A stretch of DNA of 64,000 nucleotides from Arthrobacter sp042667405 (GTDB lineage Bacteria; Actinomycetota; Actinomycetes; Actinomycetales; Micrococcaceae). The notes beneath the pieces are model-generated. The model had not been told where the DNA came from, made no database searches, and saw nothing but the letters and a program-made list of their open reading frames with translations. Position numbers and translations under genes: made by a program. The stretch lies in the NCBI RefSeq assembly GCF_042667405.1, contig NZ_JBHVAL010000012.1:1-64000 (forward strand). The letters are read 5' to 3'. Shown piece by piece: positions 45,967 to 53,684 of this stretch; the stretch's first letter is position 1; each line of letters opens with the position of its first letter.

Positions 45967-48264
45967 GTGAGCACACCAGAGAATCCGGATCCGGTCGAAA
46001 CCACAACCCAGGAGGCGGCTGCGGCCATCGTCGCAGAAGAAGGGACCCCGCCGTCGGGGTCCCTCAGGGAAGAGTACGAGGAACTGGCGGACCTCGTCCG
46101 CAAGTACCGGTATGCCTATTACCAGGAAGACTCGCCCACAGTTTCCGACGCCGAGTTCGATGAACTCTACCGCCGCTTGGAAGAACTGGAAGCCCTCCAC
46201 CCGGAGCTGGTTACCAATGACTCGCCCACGCAGGAAGTAGGTGGCGAAGTCTCCTCGGCCTTCGCCGCAGTGGAACACCTGCAGCGGATGTACAGCCTGG
46301 ACGATGTTTTCTCGTTGGAGGAGCTCGAGGCCTGGGTCCGCAAGGCTGAAGCGTCGGTTGCAAAGCTCGGAGATTCCGTCCCGCCCATCGAGTGGCTGAC
46401 GGAATTGAAGATCGACGGACTTGCGGTGAACCTTCTGTACCGGGACGGCAAGCTTGTCCGGGCCGCCACGCGTGGCGATGGCACCACCGGTGAAGACATC
46501 ACCCACAACGTGCTCACCATCAAGGAGATCCCGCGGGAACTGAGTGGTTCCGGCTACCCCTCCGAAGTCGAAATCCGCGGTGAGGTGTTCATCCCTTCCA
46601 AGGCCTTCGTCGAGTTCAATGAGACCCTGGTGGCCGCAGGCAAGGCTCCGCTGGCCAACCCCCGCAACGCTGCTGCGGGTTCGTTGCGCCAGAAGGACCC
46701 GGCTGAAACGGCAAAGCGACCCCTGAGCATGTACGTCCATGGCATCGGAGCCCGTGAGGGACTCGATGCCAAGAGCCAGTCCGGGACGTACAAGCTGCTG
46801 GAACAGTGGGGGCTCCCGGTCAGCCCGTACCTCAAGGTTTTGGAAACCTTCGAGGAAGTCCTTGACTTCATCGCCCACTATGGGGCGCACCGCCACGACC
46901 TTCAGCATGAAATCGACGGCATCGTGGTCAAGATCGATGACTTCGCCACCCAGCGCGCCCTGGGCTACACCTCACGCGTGCCCCGGTGGGCTGCTGCGTA
47001 CAAGTACCCGCCGGAGGAAGTGCACACCAAACTCCTGGACATCGCCGTCAATGTCGGCCGGACGGGACGCGTGACGCCTTTCGGCTTGATGGAGCCGGTG
47101 AAGGTCGCGGGTTCAACAGTGGGCATGGCCACCCTGCACAACCAGGATGTCGTCAAAGCCAAGGGCGTGATGATCGGCGACATCGTGATCCTCCGCAAGG
47201 CAGGCGATGTTATTCCGGAAATCGTGGGCCCGGTTCTGGCGCTGCGGGACAAACAGGATCCTCCGGTGCGCGAATTCGTGATGCCTACCGAATGCCCCTC
47301 TTGTGGAACTCCGCTGGCCCCGGCCAAGGAAAGCGACGTGGACATCCGTTGCCCCAACGCCAAGTCCTGTCCCTCCCAGCTCCGTGAGCGTGTCTTCCAC
47401 CTGGCCGGCCGCGGAGCTTTCGACATCGAGGCCCTGGGCTGGGAAGCGGCCATCGCGCTCACCCAGCCTGCCGAGCCGGAGATTCCGCCCCTCACCAGCG
47501 AGGCCCGGCTCTTCAGCCTGACGCGCGAGGACCTGCGGGATGTCCTGATCAGACGCGAAAAGCGGTCCAAGGGCGTGGGAACAGGCCAGTACGAGCTCGT
47601 GCCGTACTTCTACACCAAGGGAACGGCCAAATCGCCGTCCAAGCCCACGGCCACCACGGAAAAGCTCTTCGTGGAGCTGGAGAAGGCCAAGAAGCAGCCC
47701 CTGTGGCGGGTCCTGGTGGCGCTGTCCATCAGGCACGTGGGTCCCACGGCGTCACGGGCATTGGCGACGGCGTTCGGCACCATGGAAGCCATCCGCAACG
47801 CCACTGAGGAACAGATCGCACACGTCGACGGCGTGGGGCCAACCATCGCAGCTGCCCTCAAAGAGTGGTTCGCCGTGGATTGGCACAACGAGATCGTGGA
47901 CAGCTGGGCTGCGGCCGGGGTGAGGATGGAGGACGAGCGTGACACCTCCGTGCCGCGCACCCTCGAGGGCCTCACGGTGGTCGTCACGGGAACCTTGCCC
48001 AACTTCAGCCGTGATGAAGCGAAGGAAGCCATCATCATCCGCGGCGGCAAGGCCTCCGGCTCCGTCTCCAAGAACACCAGCTACCTGGTGGCCGGTGAAA
48101 GCGCCGGCACCAAGCTGGACAAGGCCGAGCAACTGGGCGTTCCAGTGCTGGACGAGGACGGCTTCCGCGAGCTTTTGGCCAATGGGCCGGCAAAGCCCGG
48201 GGCAGACACTGAGGCCGATGCTGCTGCCGGAACCGGGGCCGCAGCGGAGGCAGAAGCCGAATGA
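45967..48264 (+). CDS. ligA: NAD-dependent DNA ligase
   Basis: A 765-residue ligase that seals nicks during replication and repair with NAD as cofactor. Domain Ia and adenylation domain: ELKIDGLAV with the AMP-accepting K148, and TRGDGTTGED. OB fold, then a Cys4 zinc finger (CPSCGTPL...RCPNAKSCPSQ), helix-hairpin-helix repeats and a C-terminal BRCT domain (about 660-740) follow. It is longer than the ~670-residue E. coli enzyme; extra residues lie at the N-terminus, in the helix-hairpin-helix region and in an acidic Ala/Glu tail. The start is GTG 45967; a TTG at 45949 is an alternative. It overlaps the following gene by four bases. Confidence 0.97.
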   Translation: MSTPENPDPVETTTQEAAAAIVAEEGTPPSGSLREEYEELADLVRKYRYAYYQEDSPTVSDAEFDELYRRLEELEALHPELVTNDSPTQEVGGEVSSAFAAVEHLQRMYSLDDVFSLEELEAWVRKAEASVAKLGDSVPPIEWLTELKIDGLAVNLLYRDGKLVRAATRGDGTTGEDITHNVLTIKEIPRELSGSGYPSEVEIRGEVFIPSKAFVEFNETLVAAGKAPLANPRNAAAGSLRQKDPAETAKRPLSMYVHGIGAREGLDAKSQSGTYKLLEQWGLPVSPYLKVLETFEEVLDFIAHYGAHRHDLQHEIDGIVVKIDDFATQRALGYTSRVPRWAAAYKYPPEEVHTKLLDIAVNVGRTGRVTPFGLMEPVKVAGSTVGMATLHNQDVVKAKGVMIGDIVILRKAGDVIPEIVGPVLALRDKQDPPVREFVMPTECPSCGTPLAPAKESDVDIRCPNAKSCPSQLRERVFHLAGRGAFDIEALGWEAAIALTQPAEPEIPPLTSEARLFSLTREDLRDVLIRREKRSKGVGTGQYELVPYFYTKGTAKSPSKPTATTEKLFVELEKAKKQPLWRVLVALSIRHVGPTASRALATAFGTMEAIRNATEEQIAHVDGVGPTIAAALKEWFAVDWHNEIVDSWAAAGVRMEDERDTSVPRTLEGLTVVVTGTLPNFSRDEAKEAIIIRGGKASGSVSKNTSYLVAGESAGTKLDKAEQLGVPVLDEDGFRELLANGPAKPGADTEADAAAGTGAAAEAEAE

Positions 48265-49085
48265 CGGAGGTCACTGAACTGCTTGCTGTCGCCAAACGTG
48301 CGGCGGCCGCAGGGGCCGCCGTGCTGGCCCAGCGATCCGTCAGCGGTACAGCGGGCGACGGCCTGCAGACCACCAACAAGGGCGAGGCCGGCGACTGGGT
48401 CACCGCTTTTGACGTAGCTGCGGAGAACGCGGTCCGTGAAGCGATCCTGGCCGAGCGGCCCGGCGACACCATCACGGGGGAGGAACATGGGACCACGCGG
48501 CCCGCAAGCCCCTCGGGGTACCGCTGGTCCATTGACCCGCTGGATGGCACCACCAACTTCATCCGGAACATCGTCTACTACGCCACCTCTGTCGCCGTGG
48601 CCGATTCCGACGGCGTATGGCTGGCTGGCGTCGTCCACGCACCAGCCCTGGGGCGTGTGTATTCGGCAGCCCGTGGCCACGGAGCCCACCTGGAAACGGC
48701 AGGTGAAACCACTGCGCTGGCGGGCCCGGTTCCCGGGCGGACCGGGCTGATCCTGGCTACGGGCTTCAGCTACGATCCCGGTACCAGGGCGGACCAGTCA
48801 GCGGGCCTGGCCCAACTCATGGATGGTTTCGCTGATGTGCGTCGGCTGGGTTCTGCGGCATTGGATCTTTGCCTGGTAGCTGATGGGACCTTTGACGCGT
48901 ACGGTGAGCGCGGCTTGAACGAGCACGATTTCGCCGCGGGCGCCTTGATCGCAGAAGAGGCCGGCTGCTGGGTGCGAAGGCCCCGTTTGACCAGCCCCTT
49001 GGACGGCGGCCCGAGCACGGAGGATCGCCTCGCGGCCTGGATGTGTGCTGGAGCCTTGGAACTTTCCGGCAAGTTCCCCCTGTGA
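48261..49085 (+). CDS. Inositol monophosphatase family protein
   Basis: A 274-residue Mg-dependent phosphatase. The metal motifs GEEHG (about 73-77), WSIDPLDGTTNF (about 90-101) and, in place of the usual WDxAAG, EHDFAAGALIAEEAG near residue 216 are visible. The fold suits inositol-1-phosphate, fructose-1,6-bisphosphate, histidinol phosphate or related substrates; the sequence does not decide. It is coupled to ligA by an ATGA overlap, and the ATPase gene follows 10 bases after its stop. Confidence 0.9.
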   Translation: MTEVTELLAVAKRAAAAGAAVLAQRSVSGTAGDGLQTTNKGEAGDWVTAFDVAAENAVREAILAERPGDTITGEEHGTTRPASPSGYRWSIDPLDGTTNFIRNIVYYATSVAVADSDGVWLAGVVHAPALGRVYSAARGHGAHLETAGETTALAGPVPGRTGLILATGFSYDPGTRADQSAGLAQLMDGFADVRRLGSAALDLCLVADGTFDAYGERGLNEHDFAAGALIAEEAGCWVRRPRLTSPLDGGPSTEDRLAAWMCAGALELSGKFPL

Positions 49086-49095
49086 CTGGCAGCCC

Positions 49096-50304
49096 GTGAT
49101 CAGGACGCTGGCCATTGCCAATTACCGCTCCATCCGGGACCTTGCCATCGAGCTCCACGGCCTGGACGTGGTGACCGGAGCCAACGGCAGTGGAAAGTCG
49201 TCGCTGTACCGGGCGCTGCGTTTGCTGGCGGAGTGCGGGGGAGGGGATTCGGGCAATGTGGTGGGCGCCCTGGCCCGGGATGGCGGTTTGGCGTCGACGC
49301 TCTGGGCTGGACCTGAGAACATCAGCGATGCCATGCGTCGAGGTGAGGTGCCCGTCCAAGGCACCGTCCGCAAGGCGTCCGTGAACCTGAAGCTGGGCTA
49401 CTCCGGGGACGACTTCGGCTATCTGGTGGACCTTGGCATGCCCGTTCCGGGAGGGACGGGGTTTGACCAGGAGACGGGCCGTCCACGTCCCTCTGCGTTC
49501 GCGCTCGACCCCGAAATCAAGCGGGAGCAGATCTTCTCAGGTCCGGTGGCCAGGCCTGGATCCTTGCTGGTGGACCGTAAGGGCGGTTTGGCCAAGCTCC
49601 GTGGCGCCGATGGTGAATGGACGGAGCTGTCACGGCGCCTGGATGCCTTCCAAAGCATGCTCACCGAAGTTTCGGACGAGGACCGCGCGCCGGAGGTGTT
49701 GCGGGTGCGGGACTCCGTGCGGTCCTGGCGCTTCTATGACCACTTCCGCACGGACCCGGATGCTCCCGCCCGTCAGGCGCAGATCGGGACCCGCACCCCT
49801 GTCCTGCACCACAGCGGCAGGGACTTGGCGGCCGCCCTCCAGACACTGCGTGAGGTGGGCTTCGAGAAAAAGCTGGATGCCGCCGTCGAACACGCCTTCC
49901 CGGGGAGCCGGCTGGACATTGCGGTGAACGACGGCAGGTTCAGTGTGGAGCTCAAACAGCCGGGCATGCTCAGGCCGATGAAAGCCGGAGAGCTCTCCGA
50001 TGGAACTTTGCGGTTCCTTCTGCTCACTGCCGCGCTGCTGACTCCGCGGCCGCCGGAACTCATGGTGCTCAACGAACCCGAAACCAGCCTCCACGTTGAC
50101 CTGATGCCGGCGCTGGCCGGACTGATCGTCCAGGCCAGCGCCTACAGCCAGCTGATCGTGGTGACACATTCCGAAGCCCTGCTGACGGCACTTCGGGAGA
50201 CCGGATCTGCCCATGAGCACGAGCTCTATAAGGAACTGGGTGAAACCAAGGTCGAAGGCCTCGGAGCGCTCGAAGGGCCATCATGGAGCTGGCCCAAGCG
50301 CTGA
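49096..50304 (+). CDS. RecF/SMC-like AAA ATPase
   Basis: A 402-residue single-chain predicted ATPase. The N-terminus is IRTLAIANYRSIRDL, followed by Walker A TGANGSGKSSL (about 28-38). The C-terminal part has the LSDGT signature and LNEPETSLH as Walker B with D-loop, as in standalone ABC-type ATPases of the COG4637 kind. No nuclease or toxin-like partner gene lies beside it. GTG 49096 is chosen as start because the family begins at this point; a longer frame from 49045 would overlap the phosphatase. Role unknown; DNA repair or defence is only a guess. Confidence 0.85.
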   Translation: MIRTLAIANYRSIRDLAIELHGLDVVTGANGSGKSSLYRALRLLAECGGGDSGNVVGALARDGGLASTLWAGPENISDAMRRGEVPVQGTVRKASVNLKLGYSGDDFGYLVDLGMPVPGGTGFDQETGRPRPSAFALDPEIKREQIFSGPVARPGSLLVDRKGGLAKLRGADGEWTELSRRLDAFQSMLTEVSDEDRAPEVLRVRDSVRSWRFYDHFRTDPDAPARQAQIGTRTPVLHHSGRDLAAALQTLREVGFEKKLDAAVEHAFPGSRLDIAVNDGRFSVELKQPGMLRPMKAGELSDGTLRFLLLTAALLTPRPPELMVLNEPETSLHVDLMPALAGLIVQASAYSQLIVVTHSEALLTALRETGSAHEHELYKELGETKVEGLGALEGPSWSWPKR

Positions 50305-50305
50305 T

Positions 50306-50324
50306 CAACCCACCTGCGGGGTTG
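50306..50324. terminator. Short hairpin between convergent genes
   Basis: CAACCC and GGGTTG make a 6-bp stem in the 22-base gap between the ATPase gene and the convergent flavin monooxygenase gene. It is weak but suitably placed for either strand. Confidence 0.35.
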
Positions 50325-50326
50325 GC

Positions 50327-51694
50327 CTAGAAGGCAGAACCAATGGACGTCAGCTCCTGGGCGGCGCTTCCGGCATAGCGGTTGCCGGGCCGTTCCAGTC
50401 CGTAGTGTCCACGCAGCGTGGTGGCTGTGTACTCGGTGCGGAAGAGGCCGCGCTGCTGCAGGATCGGCACCACCTGGTCCACGAAGATCTCCAGGCCGGA
50501 GGGAAGAACGGGCGGCATGATGTTGAAGCCGTCAGCTGCCCCGGCCTGGAACCATTCCTGGATCGCGTCCGCCACTTGTTCCGGGGTGCCCGAGAACGTC
50601 CGGTGCCCACGGCCTCCACCCAGCCGCCCGATCAGCTGCCGGACGGTCAGCTGCTCACGGCGCGCCAGTTCAACGATCAGCGTGTAGCGGCTCTTGGCTC
50701 CCTCGATCTCGTCCTCGGAGGGCAGGTCCGCGGGAAGCTGCCGGTCCAGGGGCAGGTCCTCGGGTGCAAGCCGCAAGGTCCGGGCCAGCTGTTCGCGTGC
50801 GTACTCGGGCTTGATCAGTTCATCAAGCTCACGGTCCAGCCGAAGGGCTTCGGCCTCGGTCGAAGCGATGACAGGGACGATGCCGGGCAGGATCTTGATG
50901 CCTTCCGGGTCCCTGCCTGCGGCTGCCGTTCGTGCCTTCAAATCTGTGTAGAACTCCTGTGCGCCGGCCAGAGTCTGATGGGCTGTAAAGACAGCTTCGG
51001 CATACTGGGCCGCAAGGTTCTTTCCGTTCTCCGAGGACCCGGCCTGGACGATCAAGGGGTGGCCCTGGGGTGAGCGGGGAACGTTGAGGGGACCGCGGAC
51101 CCGGAAGTGCTTTCCTTCGTGATCGATGACCCGGATCTTTGTGTCGTCCCCCCAAACGCCTTCGGCCTTGTCCGCCAGGATGGCGTCGTCCTCCCAGCTG
51201 TCCCAGAGCTTCTGGGCTACGTCGATGAACTCGGCGGCGCGTTCGTAGCGGACAGCGTGTGCCGGCTGGTCGTCCACGCCGAAGTTCCGCGCGGCGTCGG
51301 GTCCTGCGGTGGTCACGACGTTCCAGCCTGCACGTCCTCCGCTGACCCAGTCCACGGAAGCGAAGCGGCGTGCCAGGTTGAAGGGGTCGTTGTACGTTGT
51401 GGAGGCGGTGGCGATCAGTCCGATCCTCTGGGTAGCGGTGGCGATCGCCGTCAGCAGGACGGTGGGTTCGAGCTTTCCGGCCGGACGGCGTCCCACTTCG
51501 CCAAAGAGGACGGGGGAGTCGGCGAAGAAGATGGAGTCCAGCTTTCCCCTCTCCGCCGTTCGGGCAAGGTGCTGGTAGTGCTCGATCTTGGTGGAGGCAA
51601 AGGGATCACTTTCCGGAAGGCGCCACGAGGCTTCGTGGTGTCCGGTGCTCATGAGGAAGGCGTTGAGGTGCAGCTGGCGCTCTGGCGGGGTCAT
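50327..51694 (-). CDS. LLM-class flavin-dependent monooxygenase (NtaA/SnaA/DszA type)
   Basis: A 455-residue luciferase-like monooxygenase using FMNH2 from a separate reductase. It has the family start LHLNAFLMSTGHHEASWR, then SIFFADSP, TASTTYNDPFNLARRFASVDWVS in pieces, GRAGWNVVTT and GHPLIVQAGSS. Relatives oxidise nitrilotriacetate, alkanesulfonates, dimethyl sulfide or dibenzothiophene; substrate here is unknown. No transporter or reductase is adjacent. AGGAG lies 6 bases before ATG 51694. It is divergent from the acetyltransferase gene across about 300 non-coding bases. Confidence 0.93.
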   Translation of the reverse strand: MTPPERQLHLNAFLMSTGHHEASWRLPESDPFASTKIEHYQHLARTAERGKLDSIFFADSPVLFGEVGRRPAGKLEPTVLLTAIATATQRIGLIATASTTYNDPFNLARRFASVDWVSGGRAGWNVVTTAGPDAARNFGVDDQPAHAVRYERAAEFIDVAQKLWDSWEDDAILADKAEGVWGDDTKIRVIDHEGKHFRVRGPLNVPRSPQGHPLIVQAGSSENGKNLAAQYAEAVFTAHQTLAGAQEFYTDLKARTAAAGRDPEGIKILPGIVPVIASTEAEALRLDRELDELIKPEYAREQLARTLRLAPEDLPLDRQLPADLPSEDEIEGAKSRYTLIVELARREQLTVRQLIGRLGGGRGHRTFSGTPEQVADAIQEWFQAGAADGFNIMPPVLPSGLEIFVDQVVPILQQRGLFRTEYTATTLRGHYGLERPGNRYAGSAAQELTSIGSAF

Positions 51695-51989
51695 GGTTTC
51701 TCCTGGGTTCGGGACGGTTCGGCGCGGGTGTGTGGCAACTTAAGCACGTCGTCCAAGACCACCGCCAGCATCCCGACATGTGGCCGAAACAGCGCGAAAC
51801 CGGGGTTCACCGGACGCAACGGGGCGGCATTCAACGCCACGGGAAGCAATAGAAAGCAGCCCACTGGGTCCCGCCGGAGGTACCTGACCGGGCCCACCGC
51901 CGTGGGCGTCTTGCGGGACTGGCCGCCGGCGCAGGTGATAGTTCCATCACGGAAAGGGGTATTTGGCGCACGTGGCACGCAAGCCGCGA
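51695..51989. other. Intergenic region between divergent genes
   Basis: About 300 bases of ordinary GC content with no convincing gene. It holds a small stem GCCCAC/GTGGGC at 51892-51907. I looked for known riboswitch folds for the flavin monooxygenase leader and saw none I could support. Weak short open frames here are shadows. Confidence 0.6.
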
Positions 51990-52002
51990 CTACCATTGGT
52001 AG
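51990..52002 (+). promoter_or_regulatory. Putative leaderless -10 box and palindrome before the acetyltransferase
   Basis: TACCAT (51991-51996) precedes GTG 52003 by 6 bases. It lies in the 13-base palindrome CTACCA-T-TGGTAG, which covers the -10 and the expected start of transcription. Confidence 0.5.
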
Positions 52003-52515
52003 GTGCTTTCGCCGATTACCGTCCGTCCCGCCCTGCCTGAAGACTACGACGCCGTTGCCCGCATTACGCAGGACTCCTACGTGACGGCGGGGTACTACGG
52101 CGACGCCGACCACCCGTACTTGCAGAAACTCCAGGATGTCGCCGGGCGCGCTGAGCATGCAGAAATCCTGGTGGCTGAGCGCAACGGCCAGGTGATCGGT
52201 TCTGTCACGGCAGCTCCGGCCGGCGGTGGTTTCTCCGACATCGGTCTTGAGGACGAGTTGGAATTGCGGACCCTGGTGGTAGATCCGGCAGTCCAGCGCT
52301 CAGGTGCGGGCCGCGCCTTGGTGCAGGCCGTCGTCGAGCAGGCGAAAGCCTTGGACGGCATCAACGCCGTATCGCTGACAACCGGGGCCACGTGGGAAAG
52401 TGCCAACGCGCTGTACAAGCGCACGGGCTTCGACCGCGCTCCGGAGCGTGACTGGTTCGTCCCCGGCACCGACATAAAACTGTTCGTTTACAGGCTCGAG
52501 CTCGGGCAGTCATAA
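52003..52515 (+). CDS. GNAT-family N-acetyltransferase
   Basis: A 170-residue acetyltransferase that uses acetyl-CoA. It starts with TVRPALPEDYDAVARIT, and the acetyl-CoA loop is VVDPAVQRSGAGRALV (about 93-108, pattern QxxGxGxA/L). GFDRAPERDWF near the C-terminus is typical of the family. Acceptor unknown. The RidA gene starts 55 bases downstream on the same strand with its own strong ribosome binding site. Confidence 0.9.
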   Translation: MLSPITVRPALPEDYDAVARITQDSYVTAGYYGDADHPYLQKLQDVAGRAEHAEILVAERNGQVIGSVTAAPAGGGFSDIGLEDELELRTLVVDPAVQRSGAGRALVQAVVEQAKALDGINAVSLTTGATWESANALYKRTGFDRAPERDWFVPGTDIKLFVYRLELGQS

Positions 52516-52570
52516 AGTTTCCTTCGAAGCGCCGGTCACCGGACCGGGCGCAATGACAGGAAGGCGCAGC

Positions 52571-52951
52571 ATGCGCAAGACATTCGGCACGGGATCGGTG
52601 TGGGAGCAGACCCTTGGCTACTCCCGTGCGGTCCAGGTGGACAACACCCTCTTCATTTCCGCAACGGCTGCTTCCGGACCCGACGGCATCGTTGGCGATG
52701 ACTTCTACACGCAGACCAAGTACATCCTGGAAAAGCTCGGCGCTGTCCTGGAGGACGCCGGCTTCTCCTACGACGACGTTGTGCAGTCCAAGTTGTACCT
52801 GACGGACATCAGCAAGTGGGAAGACGCCGGCCGTGCGCACGGAGAGGTCTTCGGCGAGATCCGCCCGACACTTTCCCTGGTGCACGTGCTGCCGTTCCTG
52901 GATCCGCAGATGCTGGTGGAAATCGAGCTCGTGGCGCAGAAGTCCGCCTAA
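52571..52951 (+). CDS. RidA/YjgF-family protein
   Basis: A 126-residue protein of the RidA family, many of which hydrolyse reactive imine/enamine intermediates made by PLP enzymes. It shows SVWEQTLGYSRAVQVDNTLFIS in pieces, then FYTQTKYILEKLGAVLEDAG and RPTLSLVHVL. The Arg in the EIRPTLS segment occupies the position of the RidA active-site Arg, but the short Cys motif of archetypal RidA is not evident, so enzymatic activity is uncertain. AGGAAG lies 7 bases before ATG 52571. Confidence 0.88.
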   Translation: MRKTFGTGSVWEQTLGYSRAVQVDNTLFISATAASGPDGIVGDDFYTQTKYILEKLGAVLEDAGFSYDDVVQSKLYLTDISKWEDAGRAHGEVFGEIRPTLSLVHVLPFLDPQMLVEIELVAQKSA

Positions 52952-52970
52952 CCCCTCACCCAACTGAGTA

Positions 52971-53012
52971 ACAGTAACTGCTCCACTGACTCGTCATTGG
53001 AGCAGTTGCTGT
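52971..53012. terminator. Bidirectional hairpin between ridA-like and response regulator genes
   Basis: Arms 52971-52985 and 52998-53012 (15 bases, one mismatch; ACAGTAACTGCTCCA on the left) flank a 12-base loop. It sits between two convergent genes. Confidence 0.75.
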
Positions 53013-53024
53013 CACCTACTTGGG

Positions 53025-53684
53025 TCAGCCCGGGACGCCGTAGCGGTGTTCCGGGCGGCCGGTGCTTCCGTAGCGCAGTTGGATCTCGACGGCGCCATCA
53101 TCGGCCAGCGAGGACAGGTACCTTTGCGCTGTGGCGCGGGAGACGCCCACCCGCTCTGCCACTTCGGCCGCCGAGTACTGCTCGCCCGGGACCAGCGATT
53201 CCAGCACCGCGGCTTCGGTGGCGGAGCGCGGTTTGGCGGCGGGGGCCACGTCCCCGGGAATCAGGGAACGCTTGGCCCGCTCTATGGTGGTCTGGTCCAC
53301 GGCGGTTTGCTGCCCGAGGATCCTCCGGTAGCGGGCATACGACCTGAGCTGCTGCGACAGGGACTCGGCGGTAAAGGGCTTGAGCAGGTAGCCCAACGCG
53401 CCCCTGCGCAGCGCAACCTTGATGGACTGGGCGTCGGAAGCGGCTGTGAGCATCACTGCATCCACATCCAATTGCCCCAGGAGATCCAGGCCGGACCCAT
53501 CGGGAAGGTAGACATCCAGCAGCACCAGATCGGGGCGCAGGCTATGGATGGCCTGCAGGGCCTGGGACACGGATCCGGCCGGGGCCAACGCCATGAAGCC
53601 CGCCACCGAGTCCACATATGCTGCGTGGAGCCTTGCCACGTGGAAGTCATCATCCACGATCAGCACCCGCAAATCCTCAGCCAT
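53025..53684 (-). CDS. CitB/DcuR-type response regulator
   Basis: A 219-residue regulator. The receiver domain (1-125) has the acidic cluster VDDD at 10-13, phosphoacceptor D57 (LLDVYLP) and LLKPF with the conserved Lys. A C-terminal helix-turn-helix follows (SAAEVAERVGVSRATAQRYL, about 165-185), as in CitB/DpiA. Its start overlaps the sensor kinase end by 8 bases. It most likely activates the divergent citrate transporter gene. Confidence 0.93.
   Translation of the reverse strand: MAEDLRVLIVDDDFHVARLHAAYVDSVAGFMALAPAGSVSQALQAIHSLRPDLVLLDVYLPDGSGLDLLGQLDVDAVMLTAASDAQSIKVALRRGALGYLLKPFTAESLSQQLRSYARYRRILGQQTAVDQTTIERAKRSLIPGDVAPAAKPRSATEAAVLESLVPGEQYSAAEVAERVGVSRATAQRYLSSLADDGAVEIQLRYGSTGRPEHRYGVPG

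Noticed and set aside
49096..50304. RecF-like ATPase as part of a defence island
   Set aside because: No nuclease, toxin or other defence partner is adjacent; neighbours are ligA and metabolic genes.
51695..51989. Riboswitch in the leader of the flavin monooxygenase gene
   Set aside because: Only a 6-bp stem was found; no SAM, cobalamin or FMN core pattern could be supported.
51107..52084. Plus-strand frame running into the acetyltransferase
   Set aside because: It crosses the monooxygenase antisense and the divergent intergenic region; no motif or codon bias supports it.
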